This document shows positions 43,996 to 55,700 of a stretch of 64,000 nt of DNA, in pieces. A program made the position numbers and the translations under genes. Positions within the stretch are counted from its first letter, which is position 1, and each line of letters opens with the position of its first letter. Where the stretch lies: contig NC_054743.1 of the NCBI RefSeq assembly GCF_018143015.1, forward strand, positions 35,211,243 to 35,275,242. Direction: 5' to 3'. The stretch comes from Lytechinus variegatus (lineage: Eukaryota; Echinodermata; Echinoidea; Temnopleuroida; Toxopneustidae). The notes beneath the pieces were generated by a model, which was not told the DNA's origin, did no database searches, and saw only the letters and a list, made by a program, of their open reading frames with translations.

Positions 43996-44400
43996 AGGTT
44001 GGTTGAACGGTTTATTTTCATTTCGTCATATGCCAATTCGTCCAATTACCAACTTGTCTACTATCACTTGGTCTACCGTCAGTTCGTCCAATATCCACAT
44101 GGTCTAACTGCCATTTCGTCCACTCACCATTTCGTCTAAGAACCAGTTTGTCCATTAGCCACTTAGGCCATATACCATTTGGTCTAACTATACAAGACTT
44201 TGGGCATAATGAATGAAAATAAAACGAATATTAGACCAACTGGTTGTGAGACGAAATGGTAATAGACGAACTGGTGGTTAGACGAAGTGATGATTGGAAC
44301 AAATGGTTACTGATTGGACCAATGGTTTTAGACGAAATGTTGATGGACGGAATGGCATTAGACTAAATGAAGGTAGACCGGTTGAACAACTGTTGGTTAA
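43996..44400. mobile_element. Foldback array of CCANTTCGTCYAA units
   Basis: From about 44020 to 44195, units of about 18-20 bp such as CCAATTCGTCCAATTA and CCATTTCGTCCACTCA repeat. From about 44230 to 44380 the reverse complement appears (TAGACGAACTGGTGG, GAGACGAAATGGTAA). A short non-repeat spacer lies between. The design is the same as the array at 24501-24997, but the unit is unrelated. Confidence 0.75.
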
Positions 44401-45188
44401 GAAAAATCTCCATTCGTTGTGCATGTAATGTTCTGTTAACCAATAGTTGGTAGGTTTATAGTGGCCTATGTTAACCAACCTATCATCATGAATATTAATG
44501 GGTTTTATTACAATACATTTGGCATGTTTGGTTGTCCTCTTACACTCTTTAGTTGGTGTAATATTAACAACTTAGCCTCATTAGTGTCACTGGCCCTCTG
44601 GACACCAAAAACTGCATGATATCAGTTTTAACACCCCAGAATACTGATACAAAAGACTTGAGATTACTTTTTTTTCGAAGCGTTCAAGCCCCCATCCCCT
44701 CAAAAAAATGAAATAAAATGAAATTATGAATTAATTAAAAAAATAAATAAGACAAAATTTTCCTACATTGTAATCATAGATACAGGTCAAAAGTCTGACA
44801 TAATTGTTTGTCAAGTGTCAAATAGGAAAATCGGAAGCTTAAAGAAAGCTATTGTGATAAAATAATTTTGCAAAGGTAACACCAATTTTGGAAAAAAATC
44901 TTGCCTGGGATCTGGCCCCAATCGAGACATAGCATAGGTGTTCATAGCTTTATTATTATACTGCCAACATCACAATAAGATACCAATAACTGTATTTGCC
45001 TTTCTCTACCTCTCACAAATTAACTGACTCTATCTCTCACAAGAAGAAAATTGGATCTATGATATCTTAAGAATCGTCATTTTTACGTACATTTTAATTT
45101 TTTTTCTTTCATGCACTCAAGTCTGAATATTATAAAGAAGTCAGGCACATCTTTGGTCCACATTGTGCTGAACCCAGGTGTAGAATGA
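44401..45188. other. Intergenic DNA with a GTGTTAA-type MITE fragment
   Basis: 44540-44640 carries TAGTTGGTGTAATATTAACA and GTTTTAACACCCCAG, related to the 25910-26130 MITE. The remainder is AT-rich without a visible feature. Confidence 0.4.
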
Positions 45189-45395
45189 CTATAATGTTTT
45201 ATTTACCCAGGGTAGCCACTTCAGTTTGGAAAATGCTCTACCCTCGGGCCCTGCATATATTAATATGCCTTCTCCGATGTAAATGCTAAGCGACTTTTTA
45301 TAAGTCTTTGACTTGACTCGGCCGAGGATCGAACTCACGACCTCCCGTTCATGAGGAGGACCCTCTATACCACGCCCGGTTTTAAATTTATACAA
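45189..45395 (-). mobile_element. tRNA-derived SINE, nearly complete
   Basis: On the minus strand the head CCGGGCGTGGTATAGAGGGT (A box) and GAGTTCGATCCTCGG (B box) is followed by a body with CTTAGCATTTACATCGGAGA and the tail GGCTACCCTGGGTAAATAAA. It sits next to a second SINE scrap (TTGTGCTGAACCCAGGTG, 45160-45180). Confidence 0.78.
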
Positions 45396-48300
45396 AATGG
45401 TAGATCGTACATTCTTTTAATCGCTTGATAATTTTAAACGCTTGATAATTTTAAACGCTTGTAATTTTTAGGGATCAACTTAGGAATATTGACTCCGTCG
45501 GAAATAAAGGATAGCCAACGCAGCCTAAACCATGTAAACGGTGTTATTTAATTGGTGTACCACATCACACACAGTCATGTTACACCGGTGTTAAGTTTTT
45601 GGTGTCAATTCAAACATTTCGGTATTAATATCGAGGGTATAATGTTAACACATCATGTTGTGTTCCTCCAGGGACACCAACTGGTGACAGTTTGAAACCC
45701 AAGTTTTTTTCAGTATAATAATCTTCATGAATAACTTTTCGGTCGGATTTTTTCTAAAATAAATTTTGCTTCACTTGTAAGGAGCATTATCATTTTGCTA
45801 AGAAACATTAAGACATGATGTTAGTCTTATATGTTATGTACGAATTCATGAAAATCATCAAAATGCTCCACATCTATGCAGACTCCCACCCCCCCCCCTC
45901 CCTTTCCACACTAGTTAAGGACCTGCATGCCGGCTGCAGTCCAAAGAGCTGGTATAGATGTACCACGTCCACCACCCCTTGTGTACCACGAAGTTGAGTG
46001 GCCAACTGGCCATGCATATTTAAAAAAAGTTAAAAACTTTAGAAAGAGTTTTTTTCGTCCCAGTGGGGTATTCAAACTTCTGTTTCGAATCAAAGTCATA
46101 CAAGATTCAATAACATCGCCGGGTCCTCTCAAAGTTTGTATTTCGAAGGTGACATATGTGTCAAAATTGGGGGAGGAAACGGGAAAATAATGGACTATAC
46201 GAGAATAGAATGGACATGGAATTGAAATCAAACATCTATTTTGTCTTGCATAAACCCTAGCTGTACTATTGAAGGCGCGCAAGCTGTTCAGTTTAATGGC
46301 GTTTAAATAGGCTTGTGAAAGTCATCGATACAGTACACTATTAACAGTGCAATCTACGTTTGTCGAACCCCCCAGATGCTTGTAGAACAGAATATGAACT
46401 TTACTCTGTAACACTTATCACCACTTTATTCTTTTCGCGAGAAAACTCTCTACAAAAGAGGAAACGGTTGCCTTTATTTTATTACCATGATTATTGCTTT
46501 CTATTTTCGCTCTTAGGATTCTGCAGCTCGCTTTCTCCACCTTTATAACGTCTCCAATTAAAAAGAGAAAATTTACAAAAGATCGAGTTCTATTCCCAGG
46601 TGAGTTGCAAGTGGGCCGGCCAACTCAAATTTGCTGAGAGATTAGCGGTGTTTGCTTCTCCACGTACGGGGAAGCGTCGGGCTGCCAGCTCCGTGGTTTC
46701 TCGTGAGCTTGGCTTGTTTTGACACAGAATCCAGCGACTTGAAAGTTATGCCTGACTGATAGTTGGAGATGGACCAGAAGCTGGGGATTGCTGGTTATAC
46801 CGCAACGAAAAAGTGGGAATTCGAAACAAAGGATTTTGATAACAATAATAACAATAAAGATTGATTTATTAAGTGCAGAATAGAAAATTCTCTCCCTATT
46901 TACATTGTAAGACATAAGTATTAACATAGTAAAAACCAAAGTAAGAATGCAAACTAGCTAAAGGATAGAAATTACTGATGCATCATAAAACAAAACAAAG
47001 CATAACTAAATCAAAGGTGAGTATAATACATTTGTCAATAACATGTAAATGTTTATTAATTCTTATGGGAATAAACTAGCAATACGTGGAATTATTTCAA
47101 CATGATGATACTAGGAGTTAGGAAAGAAATGGGCAAGTTTTAAACAAGATTAAAAGGGAGAAAAGGAAGATAGATTTCATGTTAGAATCATTTAAGAGAC
47201 GTTGCGCAGCATAATGAGAAAAATGAATCAAAACTAAGTAATGTCCAGACGTATGAATAAAGGGATTACAAGGAATTTTTGTTTGAATATTAATCATGGG
47301 ATTAATAGAATTTCGTTAAGTGGTGACATTAATTAATAAGTACCAAGTAAGTGATTCATTTCCGAATTGATTGCTATATAATCATTAGACTGATGGTGTC
47401 GAAAACAATAAATCAATGTTGAGTTCAGCTAGACTCACTGGATACCATTACAAAATAGATCAAATTAATTAATGAAGATTATAATCAAAGTATGTGTAAC
47501 CAGTTGAGATGTATTTTTCATTGTGGCTGTTAAAGTGAAAAGTAAACAAAGAAATGAGAAATTAAGAGATTTTCAAACAAATATTATATTTGAAGAATGA
47601 ATAGTCATTGTTTTGTGGTCGACAAGCAAACAGCTTGCGCCGTGACACTTCATGACAATAATTTTTATCAAGAATCTGGCTCAACTGTTGAGAGCAAATT
47701 TGCAATGCCCGTGTACGCGGTTACGGATTAATGCAATATGTAAAAGGGAATTGTGCTTGTCAGGTTGAAAATTGCCCCCCAAAAGTGATTTCATGTATTT
47801 ATCCATCTCATTTTTTCTAGCCAAACTGCAGCATTATTTCAATTAATACTATTTGAAATACATCAATTTCAATGTTGTTTATGATCATAATACATCGCTG
47901 ACAATTTCCGTCGTAAAACACCCGATAATTTTTTTCAGAGTTAAGACAGTGAATTCTTAAGACAATAATCAAATACAACAGATAACATAATATACAGATT
48001 TTTTTTACACATAATCATGATCAAAATCCTACGAAGCTTCTCAACCCCTCTTTCTCTCTAAAAAAAAGAGCAGATAATGGATTTGCTTTATAGATTTCTA
48101 TATTTATACTTTCATGCATAAATTGGCATGAATAATGCACAATTTAAAATTAAATGTATTTAGTGAAGTTTTGCTGCACCATCATCATAATCAAGCGATT
48201 TTTTAAAGGGGGGGGGGGCATAACGGAAATGAGATACCCCGGCCATGCCGGAAATGTCAAAGATAGTTATTTTTTATGATCGACAAAGAATGAGCTGCAA

Positions 48301-48780
48301 TAGGGATTTATTTCAGTCAAGATAATCGTTATATAATAATATTCTCCTGTCATAACTGAATGGGGCATTATAATTTTTCTGATATTATTCTTGCAGTAAA
48401 TCAACGAAGTTAGGTTAATTCCAACATCATTTTGTTTACAGGAAAGAAGATTTTTGTCCTAATATAAGGTACTGAAGCAGTATAATGGTTCATTTGCCTA
48501 GTTTGTTAATCTTCTTATATTATTGGCGAATCTCTTAACGAAAATATGAGTTTAATTCGTAACCGTGATGACCCACTCTCAAATTTGAAATATTTTGAAA
48601 TGAATATGAACTTGACGACCAGACATATGGCATGCGTCGGCTTAAAATCGAGATGAATAAGACTGTCAGATCAGTGGTAAGGCCTAGACACTGCTCATGG
48701 CATTTCTGTGAGCGATTCACACTTGATTTGTTTAATTAATTTCAAATCGTCATTTAAACATCTGAAAATCAGATTTAGAT
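45396..48780. other. Intergenic AT-rich DNA, no gene seen
   Basis: Includes a GTGTTAA-type MITE remnant (45540-45715), a C-run near 45888 and a G-run near 48208. Small overlapping frames at 45911-46282 on both strands have no known motif. 46950-48780 is plain AT-rich DNA. Confidence 0.4.
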
Positions 48781-49100
48781 TACCAGGAGGCGATGGGAAA
48801 ATAGAGGGATGCGCGGTGTAGTGTTAACTTAATGCAGCCAGCGGCCGATAAATTCACTGCATATTCATAATGTCGATGGAGTCGAGAAAGAAAATCAAAC
48901 CGCAACCCTTGCGAGGCGGGTATCATTAATTGTGAGACAGGCGACTTCTTTTAATCGCCTACCAGCTAAAGTGGAACAAATTATCAAAGAATCCATCTTG
49001 GTCCTCACTGCGCATGTGCGGTGTAAAGTTTACCGGCTGATCATTGGTCGTGTGTGTCTCCGGCACATGCGCAACAAGTGTGCTCTTCGATTAGCGCGCA

Positions 49101-49133
<33 letters not shown>

Positions 49134-49459
49134 ATACAAGTAGACAGGCGAGCGTGTGTGCGCTTCATCGCTTGTCCGTCCGCTCCCGCGCTTAAATTGC
49201 GAAAACTACCCCTTTATTGAATTATTCAAGTAAAAAAAGGGGCAAAGTAATAGAAGAAACCAGTCACGGCAGAGCCGGGCAAGTGCTCCAAACTGCTCTT
49301 TGTTGACTTCATCTATACAGTGCAGCTGTTACCAGTGATTATTTTCTCACCGTTCCTCGGCCGAACCGGTTGGGTGTTTCAGGGCTTGTGATAAGTTGGA
49401 ACCCGTTATGACTACCCTCAGTATTTCACGTTACCGTTGGCTTGCACTGGGACCAGTAG
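48781..49459 (+). promoter_or_regulatory. Presumed promoter and 5' leader of the PRDM-family gene
   Basis: CpG content rises here just before the first coding exon. Two near-NRF-1 motifs face each other: TGCGCATGTGCG at 49009-49020 and its inverse at 49062-49073. A (GT)n run lies at 49106-49132. An ATG at 49408 opens an overlapping out-of-frame uORF. Transcription start is not determined. Confidence 0.45.
49106..49132 (+). repeat. (GT)n microsatellite
   Basis: A pure dinucleotide run of about 13 units in the presumed 5' region of the PRDM-family gene. Confidence 0.95.
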
Positions 49460-49723
49460 ATGTCCAAGCTAGTGCATTTGCGCTCCACCATGCATCGCGA
49501 AATGTTATCTACACCCGGGCACCGTGCGGCCACCAACCCCGCCACCGGTATGCATGTCGCTGGGTTCCGCCCATTTCAGGAGTTATCCCAACACCGCGGC
49601 GCCCCTCGAGTTTGGACTTCGTCGGAGATTCCAGCCGACGTCGTGATCGGGCCCTTCGACGACAGCTTGCTCAACTTTGGAGAAAGAATAAGTGAAGATT
49701 CGTCTGATGCGACGATGATCGAG
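49460..49723 (+). CDS. PRDM-family coding exon 1 (residues 1-88)
   Basis: The ATG follows in-frame TAG. The first 50 residues are basic and H/R-rich without a known domain. From residue 55, SEIPADVVIGPFDDSL begins the PR fold. The donor is ATCGAG|GTTAGA. An upstream exon splicing into ACCAG just before TAG cannot be excluded. Confidence 0.75.
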
Positions 49724-52700
49724 GTTAGAATATTATTATTGATCTATTTTCATTTCATATTGATAATAATGATGACATTGCGCTTTTATATGGAGCTTAA
49801 TACATAGAAACGACGTCTCTAAACGTTTTACAGATTATTATCTTCCGGTCATCTGACCCTTGCCATGCTGGCTTTCCCCGCACACTGATGGACTTCTCAT
49901 GCACTCCCTGGGGAGCATTCAACAAACGTTTCCAAATAATCATATTAATTTCATTGCAAAAAAATATACGAAACTGAACAAATCAACAGGTGATTTCTCA
50001 AGTACTTACACAAGACAAATCCATCATTATGGAAGTTATGATATAAATGAATAACATGTCAGAGATAATATATTTCTATATCTTTGGGGCAATGTTGGTG
50101 CACTTATACGTCTTTATTTTAAATGTAATTATAATTTCGGTAACAACTTGCGATGTCCAAACACTGCCATGATCATGATTCCGTCTGATAAAAAACTGCA
50201 GTTCTTTGCCCAGTCCCCATCTCTCACAATGTCTGAATCCACAGGCGGTGGAAGCGGGGGGGGGGGGGGGGGCACGAGGGACATGCCCCCCTAAAAATTT
50301 GACAACCATAGTTTCTTTTTTTTTGCTTGTCAAATCTTTTACCTGTGTCCATCCCAAAATTTCTGGTAGACCCCCCATGTTTTTTTGCTTCCGCCGCCAA
50401 TGTCTAAATCAACAAGTTAAAAATGCATCAGCTCCATCCCCTTGACAGTAGCTATACTTTATCTACCCATAATTCCGAATTATCGAACATATCTTATATA
50501 TCGTATATATTTTCAATCTTTATGTTAACACATGCATATGTATGGATTTCGAAGCACATCGAGGTGTGGTCGTTAATTTATTCTAAAATCAATTACCAAA
50601 CCCTCCCACCGTCCTTTTCAGCATATTTCATGCTTTATCAAAGATTTTACATAATTATATTAATTATATTTGATGTGTGATTTTTGCATTCTTCAATGCT
50701 TTCTAAGAATTTGTGACAGAATTGATCGGTTGACTTGTTTATTTCTAAAAATATTCATTTAGCAGATAAGTTTCATTATCTCTTAATGTGTTTCAAATCA
50801 GTTACTTCACCATCTAGTTGGTTATTTCCTTTTAAGAGTTTATAGAAGATTTGTTTCTTTCCAATAACTATTGTACACATACCTTACGTTTTCCTATCGA
50901 TAGTAATAAAGTATTTGTAATACATTTACCATTGTTATTATCGTCAATTTATTGATATCACCATCAGTGTAATTATTACTAATGTCGTCAACATAGTATC
51001 GAAACAACGTTCGATAATAATCATATTATATCCAACCTTAAAATATAACTTTGAGAAAGCTATACTCGCATGTTTTAAGCGAAACGTTACTAATTAATAT
51101 CATAATGAACAATTAATGGTGATTTTCTTTTCTTCATGTGACTGCCGTTTTATCGATGTGGAGAATTTTCATTTTCTATTCTCTTTTTGATATTTACTTA
51201 TCGCCAATACTTCTCATGTTTTTGTTGTTCGTTTCTTTTACCTTGCCTTCATTAATTACATGTACTTTGATTGTATCATTCATTTATCTAACAAGCTTTT
51301 ATCAATATTTTTTGCTAATTGTTTGATTTTGAACTCAAGCATGAAATTTAAAGAATTTACTTAATTTAATCTTGGTCTTGAATTTTTTTGAGGGTCTATG
51401 GACCGGACCCAAGCCCCATGTGATATGTAAATCACGAGATGGTAAATAGTACACAAGGCCTGAATAATATTATAACTATAATAGACCTATTTAACTTCAT
51501 AAATGAAATTTGAAACTATTGATATTTTATCCTTGGTTTTTCAGTCAATTTGTTTTATTTCATATTTATTGAACAAACCAAAGTTTGCATAGAGTATTAA
51601 TTAGCATGTATTATGCTAGAAAACAAATTATGGTTAATAGTTTTCCCCTTTTTGCATTTATATCTGGTCTTTGATCATATTTCTATATAACTTTATTCAT
51701 TTTATATCATTTTTATCAGAAGCCACAAGCACAAGACGTATTTTGAAAAATGTTACTTTTCAATAATTCCATAGGTCCATGAATTAGATGTACATTGTGC
51801 GTACCTTAAACATTATATGACTATTTGTTAAAACATAAAGAAACAAATTTGAAATTGAAACTAATATTGCGAGATTGGATGGCCTATTACTACGCATTAA
51901 CACGTAACGCAGTCATCGGTGATCCATCCCTTTTCACACTTATCTTTGCACTATATGAATCGTTTCACGCCCTTTATAGAGAACAAATATCGACTATTAA
52001 TATCACAACCGGTACCAGTATCACAACACGGAGAGATATTAAACAAAAACAGCTTTTCATTGAAATAAAAGGGCTTGTACACAGCCTCCGCGCAACTGGT
52101 GCAATTTTCATACTTCTATACCTCGTGATTGTATTTCACTTACTATTAACATGTAAGAGTCGTGAGAGTAAATCGATCCCATTGATTTACACTGTTTGTT
52201 CTTCCAAGCAACGTTTACTCAATCTGGGAACTTCACACGTGCTCAAAAGTGGATTTCGCCTCCTTTATCTGCTTCTCATTTTGTCGCATTAGAATAAATT
52301 GCCAGTCTTGATTGATAATGTTAAATAGCTGTATATATACCACGTCAGATTTTTTTTCATCGCGTGGACATTATCCAGATGCATGCAGTCACTCATAATT
52401 ATGTTGTTTTAAAAAAATCTCTCAGATTTTATTGCATGGTCATCCCTGGCAATTTCAAAGCACTTAGGGGCGATTTAATTAACCTATACAAGTACATTAT
52501 CCACACCCCTTGGAATATCCAGTTATTCGCTGTTCAAAGAGACCTTGCCATTTGCAGTGCATAATGATCAACGCACTATGTGATTTCATTTGCACACTGT
52601 CCACTCCCCGTGGGAGATTCATCCATTTCTGGTTTAATTTTTTTCCCATTTTCATTGCATGATCATCCCCGGCAACTTCGAAGCAGTACATAGGTGCTAT

Positions 52701-55700
52701 TTCATAATGTACATTGTCCACTGCAATTGGAAGATTCATTCTGATGTGTTATTCAAAAGGATCTTTCCGATCATTCCTGGGCACTTCAAAGCAGTATTAA
52801 AGGTTTAAGTTAATATGAACACTGTCCACTCCTTATGGAAGGTGCGGTCAAGTCTTGTTAAAACAGATCTTTCAATTTTCATCCCAGCCACTTCGAAGCA
52901 GTATAAAGGTGCGATTTCATAATGCACACTGTCCACTCCACTTGGAGGATTTATTATTGTGTTATTAGATTATTTCCGATCATTCTTGGGCACTTCAAAG
53001 CATTATTAAAGGTTTAAGTTAATATGAACACTGTCCACTCCTTATGGAAGGTGCGGTCAAGTCTTGTTAAAATAGACCTTTCCATTTTCATCCCAGCCAC
53101 TTCGAAGCAGTATATAGGTGCGATTTCATAATGCACACTGTCCACTCCTTATGGAAGGTGCGGTCAAGTCTTGTTAAAATAGACCTTTCCATTTTCATCC
53201 CAGCCACTTCGAAGCAGTATATAGGTGCGATTTCATAATGCACACTGTCCACTCCACTTGGAGGATTCATTCTTGTGTTGTTCAAAAAGCAGTGTGTGTC
53301 ATTTCAAATGTCATTGTCCACTTCCCTTGGAAGATGCACGCAGTCAGTGTTGTTTTAAAGAAGATCTTTCCATTTCTACTGCATGATCATCCCCTGCAAC
53401 TTCGAAGCAGTATATAGGTGCGATTTTATAATGTACATTCTCCACTCCAATTGGAAGATTCACTCTAATGTGTTATTCAAAGGGATCTTTCCAATTATTC
53501 CTTGGCACTTCAAAGCAGTATAGGTGAAGTTCATGCCTACATTGTCCACTCCCTGTGGAATATGCAGTCAAGTGCTGTTTAAAAATATTTTTTTTATTTT
53601 CATCGCACGGTCATACTATGAAACAGTATATAGGTGCAATTTTATATTGTCATTGTCCACTCTTGGAAGATTCGGTCATGTGTTGTTTTACAAAATATCT
53701 TTACATTTTTATTGCCTGTTCATCCTTGTCAAAGCGAAACAAAATTATAGGTCAGATTCCATATGTATTGGCAGCGATGTCTCTGGTATTGGTGAGATGT
53801 ACGTTATACACTCCCCATGGAAGATGCATGTCATTAAGCGTTGAAATCGATCTCTCCATCGCGTCGGCGAAGATTTTTTTCTTTTTTTGTAAGGGGGGGG
53901 GCTGGTGGTATGCAGCCAATCAGTTAACTTCCTAACGGATAGTAATAATGTTCTCTATTAACATAGAACTTGCTTCAGGCGAAAAAAAACATTTCATGCT
54001 TCGTTATCTTTTGTTGAGAATGTAGCTTGCGCATCATTTTGACAAATCATGATGGTGAAATGGCCCATGAAATGGTTGGTATATCACTTCCGGCATACAC
54101 CGTACCTAGACTTCTTCTTCTCCAAATCATGGATGTTATTAACCCGCAGAAATCATTTTGAGTAACAGCGCCACCTTGTGATCGGAAACAATGCGGCTCG
54201 GCAAACTTTTCTGATTGGTTCTTCCGAACGATGTGATCTGCCGCAGAGCAGACGACAGGAGAGCAGCGCATGAGTGGTTCTGAGTGCGGCTGCGCAGTCA
54301 TCGTCCCCCCTTCCCTCACTTGGAGAAATCGATGACGGCAGGTTCGTAAAACAGTTCGTCTCTCGGAATATACTTAGAACGGCTGGAGGGGTGGCGCCAT
54401 GGGGAAGAGGGAAGGCCTTTTTTAGGGGGGGTGACGCCATGGGAGCAGCCGGGCAGGGGATGGCTGCCCAAATGATTTTCAAGTAGTGGGGAAAAGAAGG
54501 GAAAAGGCTAGGGAAAATGGGAGAAGGGAAGAGCTGCATAAAAAGAACGATTTCGGTCGCTTAACTATATATCAACCCTATTAGTATTTACGTCGGCATG
54601 CCCGCCTTCCCGTCGAAAAAAAATCTGGCCCCACCCTTGCCTGTCTGATGCGTTGGTTGTAATTTCTATCTTAATTCTTTTGACCAGAGGAGTTTTTCAT
54701 CAATATTTTTGTCCGACAAGTTGTCGGATCTGACAATTTTCCCTGATTTTGATTGGCTGATAGGCACTGTTACTATGGTAACTGCCGAATGAAACGTCCG
54801 ACAAGTCCTTTCGTGAAACACTCCCCTGGTCTGACTCGCTAAGAAACAAGAGAAGTCATGATTTATTTAAAATTCGGAAACGTTCCAATTTGAATTCGAT
54901 ATATGTATACTGACTGGATCGCTTCTTCGGAGTTGGGTGCGCTTTGAAGTGGGTTCCCACTGCGAGTCTCCCTCTAATTATATGATCAGAATATGTATAT
55001 TATAACATAATGCTGCTTAAAATGCAGTACGATTCTTCAGAATGCAGAAATGGTATATGAAAAATACCATGAGAATGATCACATACTTTCCAAATATTCG
55101 AACAATTATTAACTATTGCTTCAATTCATAATTCCGGCTCATTCCACATCTAGCAAGCCTATACCGCGGCCATATTGAATTTAACAATTTCTGAGTCCTC
55201 TCACTTGCTTCATGACGAATTTTGATATTGCTATCGTATTATATCGAACTGTAAATTGCAATTTAAGTCTAAGAACTTTTGGTTAAAGTTTCCTTTTAAG
55301 AGTTGACATTGACAGAAAGCAGCTATTTTGTGAAGATGCTCGACGTTGAAATTTCTACCTACTCACATTTAGGGATTATCGTCAGGATGTAACGGGCCCC
55401 TCTCCCAACCCCCTTCTTCCCCCTTCGACTTTCTTCTTTCAAGATTAGGTCCATGCTTCAATCTTTCCCACCGCATTTTTAGTTCTTTTGTGGCGATATC
55501 ACCTGCGGTGTCGAGGGTTAGCATTATTCAGAAAACTTACTGGTCCAACATGCCTTGCTCTAACTAATTGTTAAAGAGTTTAATGCCCCAAACTCAATCT
55601 TACTTAATACCAAGCAATACAACACCAAGCACTAATCTGTAAACTATTCAAATCCCGTCCTTCCAATCAAAGGGGGTGCTTTGCAAGACATGCTTCTCTC

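Noticed and set aside
45911..46282. Overlapping 87- and 123-residue frames
   Set aside because: No recognisable domain and both strands are open, as expected of chance.
48932..49195. Frame reading through the GT microsatellite as an upstream PRDM exon
   Set aside because: The CVCVCV part is repeat-derived and there is no in-frame link to the PR-domain exon.
54153..54539. Minus-strand 128-residue frame in a GC-rich patch
   Set aside because: Low-complexity Pro/Ser/Leu composition, opposite to the PRDM gene, with no known motif.
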